Assembly: GCF_029407905.1 (NCBI RefSeq) | Contig: NC_073641.1 | Coordinates: 21,187,001 to 21,251,000 of the forward strand | Reading direction: 5' to 3' | Length of the DNA: 64,000 nucleotides | Source: Bubalus kerabau | Taxonomy: Eukaryota; Chordata; Mammalia; Artiodactyla; Bovidae | In this document: positions 45,890-56,149 of the stretch, piece after piece | Numbering within the stretch: position 1 is the stretch's first letter | How the letters are laid out: every line of letters begins with the position of its first letter | The notes under the pieces: generated by a model | Seen by the model: the letters and a program-made list of their open reading frames with translations, nothing else | The model's database searches: none | Told to the model about the DNA's origin: nothing | Translations under genes and position numbers: made by a program

Positions 45890-46425
45890 TACACTTTTAA
45901 CTTAAATTGACAAGTGGAGTGGAGTCATTAGAAAGCTACAAATTTGCTTTCTGGTAGTACTGAAACCTGTGTGTCAACCAACAAGTTGCTGCTAAATTAG
46001 CATTAATATGCTAGCCAAAGGCAGATATGCTTAAGACAAGCATTTCTTACTTTAACATTTATTGCATATTCCTGTTTGTTTTATATTAGAGAAAAAGTGA
46101 CAGGAAAATGACTTAATATATCAGAAACAACGGGAAGGAGACTTTAGTACTAGTATTTATCATGGTAATATTGACAATACATACAACTTAATACATGTAC
46201 AGACTTTCACAATTTTCAGAGTGCTTTTATGGCTCTAGAAAATACTAAAAAACATTGAAAATCTAGGGAAAATCTAAGACTGAATGCATCCTTTGTTTGT
46301 TTATAACTAGGCATCTGATTGGCCTTATGACAATATTGCTAGTGAAAATTTTTCAACTTTATGCTCTTTCACATTGAATTAATGCATCCTATTAAAATAA
46401 TACAGGTGTTCAAGTATACATAGTG
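45890..46425. other. Unassigned AT-rich sequence
   Basis: No gene or repeat family recognised. Confidence 0.3.
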
Positions 46426-46625
46426 AGTGAGTGAAGTCGCTCAGTCATATCCGACTCTTTGTGACCCTGTGGACTGTAGCCCACCAGGCTCCTCCGTCCA
46501 TTGGATTCTCCAGGCAAGAGTACTGGAGTGGGTTGCCATTTCCTTCTCCAGGGGATCTTCCCAACCCAGGGATCGAACCCAGGTCTCCTGCATTGCAGGC
46601 AGACGCTTTAACCTCTGAGCCACCA
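46426..46625 (-). mobile_element. Bov-tA SINE
   Basis: Reverse-strand copy from 'gagtgaagtcgctcagtcat' to 'ctctgagccaccatatgc'. Well conserved; abuts the L1 3' end that follows. Confidence 0.92.
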
Positions 46626-46636
46626 TATGCAAAAAA

Positions 46637-47313
46637 AGACTCATATGGAAAACAGTATAGAAGTTCCTTTAAAAAGTAAAAATAGAGCTACCATATGATC
46701 TAGCAATCTGACTCCTGGGCATATATCTGGAGAGAGCCATAAATGGAAAAAAAAAAAATGCATGTACTTCAGTGTTCATAGGAGCACTATTTACAATAGT
46801 TAGGACACAGAAGCATCCTAAATGTTCATCAATAGAGGAATATATAAAGAAGATGTGGTACATATACACGATGGAATATTACTCGGCCATAAAAAAAGAA
46901 CAAACTAATGGCATTTGCAGCAACATAGATGGACCTAGAGTTTGTCACACTGAGTGAAGACAGCCAAAGAAAGACAAACATCACATGATATTGCTTCTAT
47001 GTGGAATCTAAAAAGGGGGGGTACAAATTATCTATAAAACAGAAATGGAGTCAGATGTAGAAAACAAACATGCTTAACAGGGGCTAAGTGGGGATAAGTT
47101 GGGAGATTAGGACTAATACATACACACTACTATGTATAAAACAGATAACTAACAAGGACCTACTGTATAGCACAGGAAATTCTACTCAATACTCTGTAAC
47201 AGCCTATATGGAAAAAGAACCTAAAAAACAGTGGATATGTGGATATGGATTCTTTGCTGTACACCTGAAACTAACACAACACTGTAAATCAACTATACTC
47301 CAATAAAAATTAT
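46637..47313 (+). mobile_element. Artiodactyl L1, ORF2 end and 3'UTR
   Basis: 'gagctaccatatgatctagc', 'catgtacttcagtgttcata' and 'tatacacgatggaatattac' are the end of ORF2 (a short frame reads MEYYSAIKKEQTNGICSNID). 'aacaaggacctactgtatag', 'gctgtacacctgaaactaac' and 'tcaactatactccaataaaa' are its 3'UTR end. 5'-truncated and inactive. Confidence 0.9.
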
Positions 47314-47314
47314 G

Positions 47315-48120
47315 TTTCATTGAAATCCTCCTCCCATCACCAAGTTAGAAATAGACTCTTAGTTATCATAACTTACCATTTATCATTTACTTTTGTGTTC
47401 TGGATAGAAATGATGCCTGCTGTCTCCTAGCTTTCAATTGACAACATTTCTATCAGAACTCTCCATCATTATTGACAGCAATGTTCTCCTTGTTAATTGC
47501 CCAGCAGCATATTGAGTGACTGGCTAGCTCTCTAGGGCAGATTTGAAAGGCATTGGCAGAAAAGGACAGTGATAGTGAGGTACAATACTCTTTCTCACAG
47601 TAATGGCACCAACTAACTGCTTATTTAGGTTTTTTCAGAAAAGAATACACTGATCTTTTACCTGGACTTTTCACTTTTTATACACATGTGTTTTATGTAA
47701 GCAGTGAAAGCTTTCAAAAATGCTCTATACACACCCAATAGTTGTAAACACCCTCTTACACCATGCCCATAAAACTCCATCTACAATCACTCAATGGAAA
47801 CAATGGACAATTTATATTAAAAATGGACATATAAGCATGGAAAACCAATGAATCAGTGGTATGTTCTGGTTGTTTCAAAAATGACTAGGCAACTCCTAGA
47901 TTAATGAAAAGATTTTTTAAGTAGATGACTTGGCATGCTCATTTTAAACAGTATAAGTTTCTTTTGATATATAGACAACTAGAGTAATAGATAAAATATA
48001 TATTTTCATGAGATCTGGGCTCTTAAACTGGTTTTCCCAGAAAGTAAGTGCCATAGGGAAGTCAACAAAGAGCACCTGGAGTGTCTTTGCAACCACATAA
48101 TGAGGGAGTAGGTCTGGATC
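47315..48120. other. Unassigned sequence
   Basis: No gene or repeat family recognised. First part of a 12.7-kb block with a single young insertion. Confidence 0.3.
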
Positions 48121-48173
48121 AGTAGTTATTGATATATTGAAATCAATTGGTAGTAGTTATTGATATATTGAAA
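48121..48173 (+). repeat. 22-bp direct repeat, 31-bp period
   Basis: A 22-bp segment starting agtagttattgatatatt occurs at 48121-48142 and again, exactly, at 48152-48173. Confidence 0.9.
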
Positions 48174-48174
48174 G

Positions 48175-48410
48175 TTTTTTTAAGTACTCTTGTCTGGGTC
48201 CTACCCTGAGAAATACTAATTTCATTTGTTGTGGCACGTCAATGATTTCTAAATTTGTCTGAACCAGAATCACCTGGCAAACTTGGTTGCCATACAAAGT
48301 CCAATGTCATATCCTAATTCAAGGAACCAGGGCCTTGCATGCTTGATTTGCTCTCCAAGTGATTCTGATAACATCCTAGTTCGAAATCACTGGTCTAGCG
48401 TTCAGCATCA
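48175..48410 (+). mobile_element. MER5A-like hAT fossil
   Basis: 'ctgaaccagaatcacctggc', 'gggccttgcatgcttgattt', 'aagtgattctgataacatcc' and 'agttcgaaatcactggtct' follow MER5A-type order. The left part is weaker. Confidence 0.5.
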
Positions 48411-48524
48411 GACGTTTTTAAGTCCTCCAGGTGATACTCCCTAGACGCAGCCACAGCTGGGGACCACTGATGAAGATAATATTTAGGATTATTCCAAGTC
48501 TGGCAGGAATAATCAGATTTCTAG

Positions 48525-48735
48525 CTTTTATTAAACATTTATTGTATACAAGGTATTGTGCTAAGTATTATTTCACTCAGTAATCAGCAGACTCTGAGAA
48601 ATAGTAATAGTACAATCTTGCATTTAAGAGAATGAAGGATTCATAACTCAGCTAAAGTGACGTGAATAGGAAGTGATAGGCTGGAATCCAAGTTGTCTTA
48701 CTTCAGATATCATACAATTAACTATGACATCAATA
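48525..48735 (-). mobile_element. MIR SINE (reverse)
   Basis: 'aaacatttattgtatacaag', 'gtattgtgctaagtattatt', 'ataactcagctaaagtgacg' and 'gctggaatccaagttgtctt' follow reverse MIR. Confidence 0.6.
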
Positions 48736-48739
48736 ACCT

Positions 48740-50556
48740 TTTGGAATTATAAGAGAAATTGAAAACTCTAAGTGGGGAACACATTAGAACGTAGTAAAAT
48801 TATTTTTTATACTTAAAAATATACTTGACTTGTAATTATATAATTAAAACAAAGAAATCATTTTATAAATAAATGGAGGATATAGGGAAAGTGTTTATAA
48901 AATAAAAGGAAGTCAAAAGTTGACAGTTTTAGAGAAGCAGCTTCGATTTCAATTATTCTGTTTATTCCAGAAAGGAGACCATAAATTGCTTGTACCACTA
49001 GTACTTGAGGAGTGAACATAAAAATTACATATGAAGATATTTTGTCATAGTTATATTGAGGGGAAAGGTGTCAAGCATTTCAGGGGAAAGAAGAAATGTG
49101 TATACTTCTTTGAAATGGTTCCAATTGTTACTAACTCAATGAATTGAGGGGGAAAAAAGCAGTTTATACTCCATAAACTTGTTTTTTTCTCCTCACATGT
49201 TTGGAAAGATATCAGTTCAATACCTTCCTAGGCATGGAAAATGCGTTGGCCACTGCAATTAGTCACAGTTGGGTCTGTGAAGGGGAGAGAGAGTGCCTCA
49301 GTCAAATATTACTATGGTTTTGGTCATATAAAGAGGAAAGTGGCACCTGGGAGACTGCCCTGCTTCTCTCAGGACCCAGCCTTTCTCAGGTTTGTGAAAA
49401 AGACACATATGGCAGAGTGCCAACACCAAAATGTTGGAAGAAGGGACATTTCCTACCACCAAAAAATAAAGGGAAAAAACCCAGAAAGAGATACCAAGGG
49501 TCTTTTTGCACAATAGCAAATTTAATTGCTTCCAGTTAGAGAAGGGGACACTTGCACATTTTATAAACTGCCTTTACTAACGAGCAAAGTTTGCATTTAT
49601 TTTTGTTGATGTTATTTCCTGATTGGTGTTTACACTGAGCATTCACTGTACGGAGAACACTGAATTTTCAGCACTCTGGAGGGTCTGTGAGATGGTTCCT
49701 GATTCTGGTATTTTGGTATTCACTATATGATGTGCCTAAAATGTACATATTCAATTATGTGAAGACTGAGTGTGTGCAGAGAACAGAATAATTATGCTGC
49801 CAACAAGCCATTGTGAGCCCTAAATGTATTTATATTTCAAATAATGGATGGTTTTGTGGTAACTCCCACAAAGACTAATTTTAGGACTATTTTAACAGTG
49901 AGTAAATGATGTGTGATCTGTAAGTAATGTAGTATTATTTTTAAAAGGTACAGGAAAAAGTATATATTATTCTGAAATTCTCTTGATTTCTCCAAAACAT
50001 TTAACATGGCAGGAAAATACTAATTAAAGGAAGACAAATAAAAATTGAGTTTGGATTTTAGTGTCAAATGTGACTAATTTCTGTGGACTAATAATGATAC
50101 AACATGTTTTAGAACACATTGGTACTGGAGCTGTGTTCTGTTGAAAGTGGCGGAAAGGCAAAATTGCAAGCAGGTGCTTATGATGGAAACCACTGAAGAT
50201 AACCAGAGGCTTGTAACAGAAAAGGTAACCCAACCTTAACTACGGTCGGCTAACTCAGCCGTGGCAAGGGGGCTTGCCTTGATTTCCAACTCAGACCACT
50301 CCTGGAAATCTTCATCACAGAAGCAGCAACAACACAGCTACCAGCTGGAGGGAAGATCTTTAAGAAGAAACTTTGGGCATTCTCCCTGCTATGATCCACA
50401 CAATACTTAATCCTATGTCAGGGAAAGAGACTGAATTAATCCTAATATTGGATCCTCGCCCAGATCCAGTTTTTCAGCGTCGCGTACATACACCATTCAG
50501 GGCAACTTTGCCAGCTTTGCCAGGTCACATCCCTTTTCTCTGGAAGCTCCAGCATG
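48740..50556. other. Repeat-poor region upstream of the PDE4D exon
   Basis: About 1.8 kb in which I recognise no repeat family, old or young. A 112-codon frame at 49201-49539 shows no domain. The region could hold upstream promoter or enhancer elements for the adjacent PDE4D first exon, but nothing in the sequence proves this. Confidence 0.4.
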
Positions 50557-51236
50557 GGGCTCATCGTCAACAAGCTCTGATAATCAGCCAGGACCCACCC
50601 AACTCCATTTCTCCAGGAGGACTGAGGCAAGCGGGAGGTGAAGAGGAAACCTCGGGGGCAGTGGGGGGCCGTGGAGGGAGGGAGGCGGGGGCAAGGGAAG
50701 GGGAAGGATCAGGAGGACAGGTCTGACTCCTGACTGGCTGGGGTGGTTGTGGAGAAAGTCACAGCTCAGGCTCACCAGTCAGGAGCTGTCCAACTTTTCA
50801 GCAGCTCCGGGATCAAGGTTCGGGTGCCCTGGACCGAGGAGGCGGCTCCTCTGGCCGCTGTTGCTGCTGCTTCTGCAGCTCCAGCTGCTAACAATTCCTG
50901 CTATCACCGCCGGCGCCGGGAGGAAGGAAGAGAAAAAGCAAGGGAGCACCGACCATTGGCGAAGCCGCGCATCTCGCGCCTTAGTCTTGGAGACTTGGGG
51001 AGCCCAGGAGCGTGCCTCTGGCACAAGCACGGTGGAGGGAGCCCTGTCGTGTTCTGTGACCTCTCCCGCTGGCAGAGCCCCCTTTCGGTCGTCTGGAGCC
51101 TCTGGTGGCTTCAAGTGGGAAGCGGAGCCCAGCCTCAGCTCGGCTCCTGAAGCGGCGGCGGCGGCAGCATCGCGGAGGCGCTCTGGCCGGCGTGGTGAAC
51201 CCAGCTGGGCAGCAGGGCGCGGAGCCGCGAGCCACG
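50557..51236 (+). promoter_or_regulatory. PDE4D: Probable promoter region and 5' leader of PDE4D long isoform
   Basis: The 680 bases before the start codon contain no ATG on the plus strand; the nearest upstream ATG is at 50554. An in-frame TGA at 51057-51059 closes the coding frame upstream, so 51237 is the first possible AUG of the exon. GC content rises sharply from about 50.8 kb, with short CGG runs at 51151-51167. I see no clear TATA box, in line with a CpG-island promoter. The transcription start cannot be placed from sequence; part of this interval is promoter and part is leader. Confidence 0.65.
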
Positions 51237-51685
51237 ATGGAGGCAGAGGGCAGCAGCGTGCCGGCCCGGGCGGGCAGCGGCGAGGGCAGCGACGGCGCCG
51301 GCGGGGCCGCGCTCAAAGCCCCCAAGCACCTCTGGAGGCACGAGCAGCACCACCAGTACCCGCTCCGGCAGCCCCAGTTCCGTCTCCTGCACCCCCATCA
51401 CCACCTGCCCCCGCCGCCGCCGCCCTCGCCCCAGCCCCAGTGCCCCCTGCAGCCACCGCCGCCCCCCCTGCCGCCGCCCCCGCCGCCGCCGCCCGGGGCG
51501 GCTCGCGGCCGCTACGCCTCGAGCGGGGCCACCGGCCGCGTCCGGCACCGCGGCTACTCCGACACCGAGCGCTACCTGTACTGCCGCGCCATGGACCGCA
51601 CCTCCTACGCCGTGGAGACCGGCCACCGGCCCGGCCTGAAGAAATCCAGGATGTCCTGGCCCTCGTCGTTCCAGGGACTCAGGCG
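51237..51685 (+). CDS. PDE4D: PDE4D first coding exon, long isoform D4 type (partial CDS)
   Basis: Encodes the isoform-specific N-terminus of cAMP-specific 3',5'-cyclic phosphodiesterase 4D, which hydrolyses cAMP in the cytosol and at membrane or scaffold sites. The 449 nt give 149 codons plus two bases of codon 150 (Arg), completed by the next exon. Seen: MEAEGSSVPARAGSGEGSDG at the start; KHLWRHEQHHQYPLR at 30-44; a His-rich patch at 52-56; a proline tract at about 58-86; RHRGYSDTERYLY at 103-115; RPGLKKSRMSWPSSFQGLRR at 131-150. The HLWR, GYSD and RMSWPSSF blocks also occur in the PDE4A long forms, so they mark a shared ancestral first exon. PxxP motifs of this isoform are known to bind SH3 domains of Src-family kinases. 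The start ATG has A at -3 and G at +4 and is the first AUG in frame. UCR1, UCR2 and the catalytic domain are on exons outside the window. Confidence 0.94.
51407..51500 (+). repeat. PDE4D: Proline-coding C/G-rich imperfect trinucleotide repeat
   Basis: Runs of ccg and ccc codons encode two proline blocks separated by a Ser/Gln/Cys/Leu-containing linker (SPQPQCPLQ). Repeats like this change length by slippage, so the block lengths probably differ between species and alleles. Confidence 0.8.
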
Positions 51686-51691
51686 GTGAGT
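51686..51691 (+). other. PDE4D: Splice donor of the PDE4D exon
   Basis: aggcg|gtgagt matches the 5' splice-site consensus. Splitting codon 150 as CG|G agrees with the mammalian PDE4D transcript, where the next exon starts with the G completing Arg, then codes Phe-Asp. Without splicing, the frame would stop at TGA 51687-51689. Confidence 0.9.
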
Positions 51692-51917
51692 GGAGAGCGC
51701 CCCCTCCCCTATTCAGGCAAGGGGTCACCTCCCCAGCTCTCAGAATCTCCTCGATGGTCCATTTACCCATGCCTTCCTGGACCCTGGGCCAAATTCTATT
51801 CTGGGAATCGCGGGAGGGCCAGCAGGGGCGTGTCTGTCCTTGCTTGAAAGGTTACTATTCAAGTGTGTGTAAGAGACCCCAAAAGTACGGCATCAATGTT
51901 GAGTGTGCATGTGTGTA

Positions 51918-51941
51918 TAAGAGAGAGAGAGAGAGAGAAAG
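51918..51941 (+). repeat. (GA)n microsatellite
   Basis: About ten GA units in the first intron, about 230 bp after the splice donor. Confidence 0.85.
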
Positions 51942-52058
51942 ATTGAGCTTCCCAGACGTGTAGACCACCCACCCCTCTCCCCTCCCCACCCACTTCCACC
52001 CCACCCTCGCGAGTGAGACTTTAGCAGGCGAATTCCGATTTCTCTGGCTGGTGAAGGA

Positions 52059-52084
52059 GGGGGGTGGGGTGGGGGGGTGGGGGG
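52059..52084 (+). other. G-quadruplex motif 1, intron 1 coding strand
   Basis: Four G-runs of 6, 4, 7 and 6 bases at 52059-52064, 52066-52069, 52071-52077 and 52079-52084, each separated by one T. Single-base loops with long G-runs are the strongest class of parallel quadruplex motif. The G-rich strand is the PDE4D sense strand, so the motif would also be present in the pre-mRNA. Confidence 0.9.
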
Positions 52085-52135
52085 CGTTGAGCCAGGAAAA
52101 GACCCAGTAATCTGTCTACAACCCCAGAGTAAGGC

Positions 52136-52162
52136 GGGGTGGGGTGGCGGGGCAGGGGTGGG
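52136..52162 (+). other. G-quadruplex motif 2, intron 1 coding strand
   Basis: G-runs of 4, 4, 4, 4 and 3 at 52136-52139, 52141-52144, 52149-52152, 52155-52158 and 52160-52162 with short loops, about 50 bp after the first motif and on the same strand. Confidence 0.85.
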
Positions 52163-52169
52163 AGAATGG

Positions 52170-53025
52170 GTGAGAAAGCTTGGTCCCACAATTGCAGTAA
52201 AAGCTTGAGAACAACTCTGTCAAGTCGGGAAGTAAATTGAACAGCGAAAGGGGAGAACAAACACGTGGGTGACGTGGAGAGTTTGGAGCAAAATGTTCAG
52301 CAATCCTTGGGAGAGGAAAGGAGGGAGAGATGGAAGAAGGGCGGGAGCGAGGATGCTGTGGGAGTTACACTGTGTCGGTGTGTGGTGTGTGCGAGCATGT
52401 GTGTATCGAGTGGTCCCTGCAGAATCTCAGAAAGAAAGCACCTCGTTTTAGCAGCAGGCGAGTTCGTAGAGATCTGATTGCAGTGATTTTCCCCTTAACA
52501 TAAAGTGCTCCGGAAGACGGGGCATGGAAGTGGCATTTCACCGGAGTTTTAATAGATGCCTACCGCTCCAACTCCAAGAAAATATTCCAAGAGCGAGATA
52601 CAGCTGCTCTGAGGAGTTAGCTCCAGATTCTCTTTACTCAGGAACTGGGGTGGAAGTTGGGCCCCTTTTCAGTCCCTTTCCTGGCAAGCGGAAACAGCTC
52701 CTTTTTCCCGTGTCCCGGCCCCTCAAAGCCACAAATCTCCTCCCCCACACGGACAGGAGCGCACACAAATGTTTGAGGAGCGGCGGAGCCTTGGCACACC
52801 TAATGGCAAAGCAGGGCTGTCGTCACCTATCTTAGGCTTGGGCAGACATTGATGGACTGCAAGTGCAAGCCGCCTATCTGTCTGATGGGTAACTGTAAAC
52901 TGTACATCAGGGTTGGGTATGGAAACAGGAAAACCTGAGGCTGGAACTGTTTGTCCAATAGTAATTGACAGCAGGTTGGATTTATTAGAAAATCTTAATA
53001 GTGTTCAAATATGTTTTTGAGTTTC
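52170..53025. other. PDE4D: Intron 1, repeat-free 5' part
   Basis: No repeat family recognised. Still fairly GC-rich up to about 52.8 kb. A CACGTG E-box (52262-52267) lies three bases from a TGACGTGG element (52270-52277), a half cAMP-response-like site. Such short sites are weak evidence on their own. Confidence 0.4.
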
Positions 53026-53029
53026 CTTC

Positions 53030-53145
53030 TTCTCTCCCTCCAGCCATCCATCCCTCCTCCCTCTTCCTTCCTTCCTTTCTCCCTCTCTCTCTTTCTTTTT
53101 CCTTCCTTCCCTTCCCTTGTCTTCGATTCCCTTCCTGTCTTTCTT
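53030..53145 (+). repeat. Pyrimidine tract (TTCC/CT-rich)
   Basis: Nearly pure C and T with 'ccttccttcc' and 'ctctctctctttctt' runs over about 115 bp. Confidence 0.88.
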
Positions 53146-53149
53146 TAAT

Positions 53150-53590
53150 GAGCATGTCTCTCTGGGTTGTATACACTATGGTCAGAGGGAATCCAGCCAA
53201 ATAGAATATCCCAACCCTGATGTGCATACACGCTCCTCACACCCTCTGCCTTCCTCTTAGCCCCAGGAGAGACATTGTTCCTGGTAATGTCATTGTACCT
53301 GTTAGATAAGAAGAGTGAAAATTATAGTTAATAATGTCAATTCAGATCAATTTAAATGCTAAAGATTGGTGTGATTTGCAGACATTCATAAAATTAATAT
53401 GCAAGTTTCATTTTTAGAGTCCAGACTACTAAAACCCACATGTAGCTTTACTCTTTGAACAGGTGGGTGTTCTCCACTTGGGCTGAACAGTATATATGTG
53501 GGTCCTCAAAATGAAATAAAGGCAAGCATGGCACTTTGTATGTTTGACCTAGGAATAAAAGATTTTTATGAGACTGAGCTCTTGCTATAT
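53150..53590. other. Unassigned intronic sequence
   Basis: No gene or repeat family recognised. Confidence 0.3.
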
Positions 53591-53595
53591 GGTTT

Positions 53596-53798
53596 AGCCT
53601 CTCAGTTGTGTCCAGCTCTTGCAACCCCATAGACTGTATGTAGCCTGCCAGGCTCCTCTGTCCATGGGATTCTCCAGGCAAGAATACTGGAATGGGTTAC
53701 CATGCTCTTCTCCAGGGGATCTTCCCAACCCAGGGATTGAACCCAGGTCTCCTGCATTGCAGGCAGCCCCCTTACCAACTGAGCCACCAGGGAAGCTG
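53596..53798 (-). mobile_element. Bov-tA SINE
   Basis: Reverse-strand copy from 'gcctctcagttgtgtccagc' to 'caactgagccaccagggaag'. Nearly complete, and the only young retroelement between 47313 and 60001. Confidence 0.92.
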
Positions 53799-53799
53799 C

Positions 53800-54325
53800 A
53801 GCCGTTAGTAAACATTAAATAAGAATCAGAGTTCTAGTGTACGTACTCTGTGGGTTGATTGACTTTGTAGAGCCTCTTAATTAACTTCATTTGTTAAAAT
53901 AAAATAGAAAATGTTTGAGAGTGTGGAGGGAGAAAAATGAGCTAATTGGAATAGAGGTATTGCTTTGTTGATTTGAATTAATTTTTTGCTCTGTCCTCTA
54001 CACTGATTAACTCTTCTATTTGAAATTTGTTAGAAAATGGTTCACAGAAAACTAAGCTATATAACATTTACACGTAACTTCCTCTGTGGTTCACCTGATA
54101 AATCATGGTTGTTCTATTTAAGGATCTTTACATCACTTATGTATTTTCCAAACACTTGAACATTGCATTTCAAAATTTCCTTAATATAGTTGCTTTTGCA
54201 AATAAATGTGTTTTTCAAGAAAGTGTGGTTATTACTTGCGTTCTTTAAAGAGAACAGTAGCAATGTTTAAAATTATCCCCAAATTGCATTAATTATTTGA
54301 ACCCATTAACAACACTGAGATGAAA
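53800..54325. other. Unassigned AT-rich intronic sequence
   Basis: No gene or repeat family recognised. Confidence 0.3.
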
Positions 54326-54329
54326 TAGC

Positions 54330-54455
54330 ACTACGTCCACTTTATTGATAAGAACACTGAGACCTAGAGGATGTGAGTAACTTGTTCAGTAACGCATGGC
54401 CTTTGAATGTCAGAGCTAAAACTAAAACCTGTCTCCTGACTCAACAAAGGTGATG
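54330..54455 (-). mobile_element. MIR fragment (reverse)
   Basis: 'ttattgataagaacactgag', 'acctagaggatgtgagtaac', 'ttgttcagtaacgcatgg' and 'gtcagagctaaaactaaaac' follow reverse MIR order. Confidence 0.55.
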
Positions 54456-54459
54456 GGTG

Positions 54460-55495
54460 CTACTAAAATAAATGTGTGTGGAACCTGGGTGTGTTGACAG
54501 AATCAAGAAAGATATAAAATGGAATATGAAGTTTATATTGATTGATACTACAGTTCATAAAGTCCAAATGAACCAAATATGAAATATGGTTTAAATCTAC
54601 TTTTTAAAAAATGACAGCATAAGCTATGGAAGCAGTGAGAGATTTTAACCCTTATTTTTAACTTCTGCAATCCTGGCCGTGACACTTGTGTTAATGATTA
54701 CAGGAGAGGCAAACCAGTGTATCTATTGACTTTATATAATAATATAATGATGAATATAAGAAGTGAATTATCAGAGAATCACATATAATCAGAAGATTTC
54801 AGGTTGTTTTCAATGATCTCCTAAGATGAAATAAGCATGTGAGACATGTGCAAAGAGTGTATGTTTGTGTGTGTATTCCTGTGTGTGCCATCATCCAAGT
54901 GGAAGGCTTAAATTGTCTGTCACGTTAACGTCTCTGAAAAGGCATCATGGATGGATGGATGAATGATTCCTTATGGATTATCAAGAAAAATATGTCTTTT
55001 AAAAGGGTAGTTTTAGAATGTTTAGCAGCATTTCCAGATATTATGATCTTGACTAAAATTCCGGGAATTAGTTACAGTGTGTAAAGCAAAGAGAAAGATT
55101 TATATACTTGGTTGAATGAAAAAAAAATTGTATAAATAGGAAGGAGGCAATCCTCAGACCTTTCATGATCCATTCTTTTGATTCCACCTGGAAATGTAGG
55201 TATGTTGAATAAATTTTATATTAAATTGTATCTAACAAAGTAGATCCATTTTTTTTTAAAACAATGTGAAAGGAATTTGAAACAATAAAATTACCAGAGG
55301 AATGTCTTTGTTACGAAGAGAACCAAATGAAATATTTTAAAAATTAGCGCTTTTTAATATATATATGTATCAAATTAGTCATTTTAACCAGTAGTTCCTC
55401 AAAGTATAACAACTGTTTAAACTGATAAATGATCTACTTATTAAATTTCTTTTTACACAACAGAATATTTTCTTTACTAGTCTTTTCTAAATCTG
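54460..55495. other. Unassigned AT-rich intronic sequence
   Basis: Short (GGAT)n-like run at about 54948-54963. No gene or family recognised. Confidence 0.3.
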
Positions 55496-55499
55496 CAGG

Positions 55500-56145
55500 A
55501 GTTGTATATTCTCAGTGACAAATTAATGCTGAACATCATTAATCATCAGAAAAATGCAAAGTAAATCCACAGTAAGATACCACATCACAACTGTTAAAAT
55601 GGCAACTATCAAAAACACAAGAAAATAACAAATGTCGGTGAGGATGTGGAGAAAAGCGAACACTTGTGCACTGTTGGTGGGAGTGTAAATTGGTATAGTG
55701 ACTGTAGGAAACAGTATGCAAGTTCCTCAAAAATTAAAAATACAAATTCTATATGATCCAGAAATTCCACTTCTGGGTATTTACCCAATGAAAAGGAAAA
55801 CACTAATTTGAAAATGTGTATGCATTTGTATGTCCATCACAGTATAATTTATAATAGCCAAGATATGGAAACGGTCTAAGTGTCCAGTGATGGATGAATA
55901 AAGAAATTGTGATGTAATAGATGAAGGAATATTATTCAGCCATTAAAAAAGGAATGAAATTGTGCCATTTGACAACATGGATGGACCTTGAGAACATTAT
56001 GCTAAATGAAATGTCACAGAGAAAGACAAGTACCAAATGTTATCTTTTACATGTATAATCTAGAAAAATAATAACTAAAAAAATAAACTCACAAAGAACA
56101 GACTTGTTGCTAGACATGGGGAGTTGCTGACAAAATTTCATATTT
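55500..56145 (+). mobile_element. Ancient L1M, ORF2 end and 3'UTR start
   Basis: 'taccacatcacaactgttaa', 'gtcggtgaggatgtggagaa', 'gcactgttggtgggagtgta', 'cttctgggtatttacccaat', 'gaatattattcagccattaa' and 'gacaacatggatggaccttg' are old L1 ORF2 3' sequence in order. The frame is broken. Much more diverged than the bovid L1 pieces. Confidence 0.85.
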
Positions 56146-56149
56146 AAGT

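Larger units (their letters stand above)
50790..51760. promoter_or_regulatory. PDE4D: CpG island over the PDE4D exon
   Basis: Dense CG dinucleotides (gccggcgccggg, gcggcggcggcggc, gctcgcggccgctacgc) against an AT-rich, CpG-poor background on both sides. A NotI-type gcggccgc lies at about 51506. The island covers the leader, the whole coding exon and the splice donor. Confidence 0.85.

Noticed and set aside
49201..49539. A 112-codon frame upstream of the PDE4D promoter
   Set aside because: No recognisable domain, no supporting splice or promoter context, and an overlapping frame of similar length on the same strand.
1..50500. Other PDE4D first exons (D7, D5, D3, D8, D9 types)
   Set aside because: I looked for their characteristic N-terminal sequences among the open frames and found none. 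An exon shorter than the frames I could examine could still be missed.
51135..51770. A 211-codon minus-strand frame across the PDE4D exon
   Set aside because: It is the antisense shadow of a GC-rich coding exon, with low-complexity Gly/Arg/Ala content and no domain.
50747..51847. A 366-codon open frame overlapping the PDE4D exon in another frame
   Set aside because: It begins at a non-AUG codon. Its Ala/Pro/Arg-rich sequence is what a GC-rich CpG island produces in the wrong frame, and it runs past the splice donor into the intron. The recognised PDE4D frame explains the exon.
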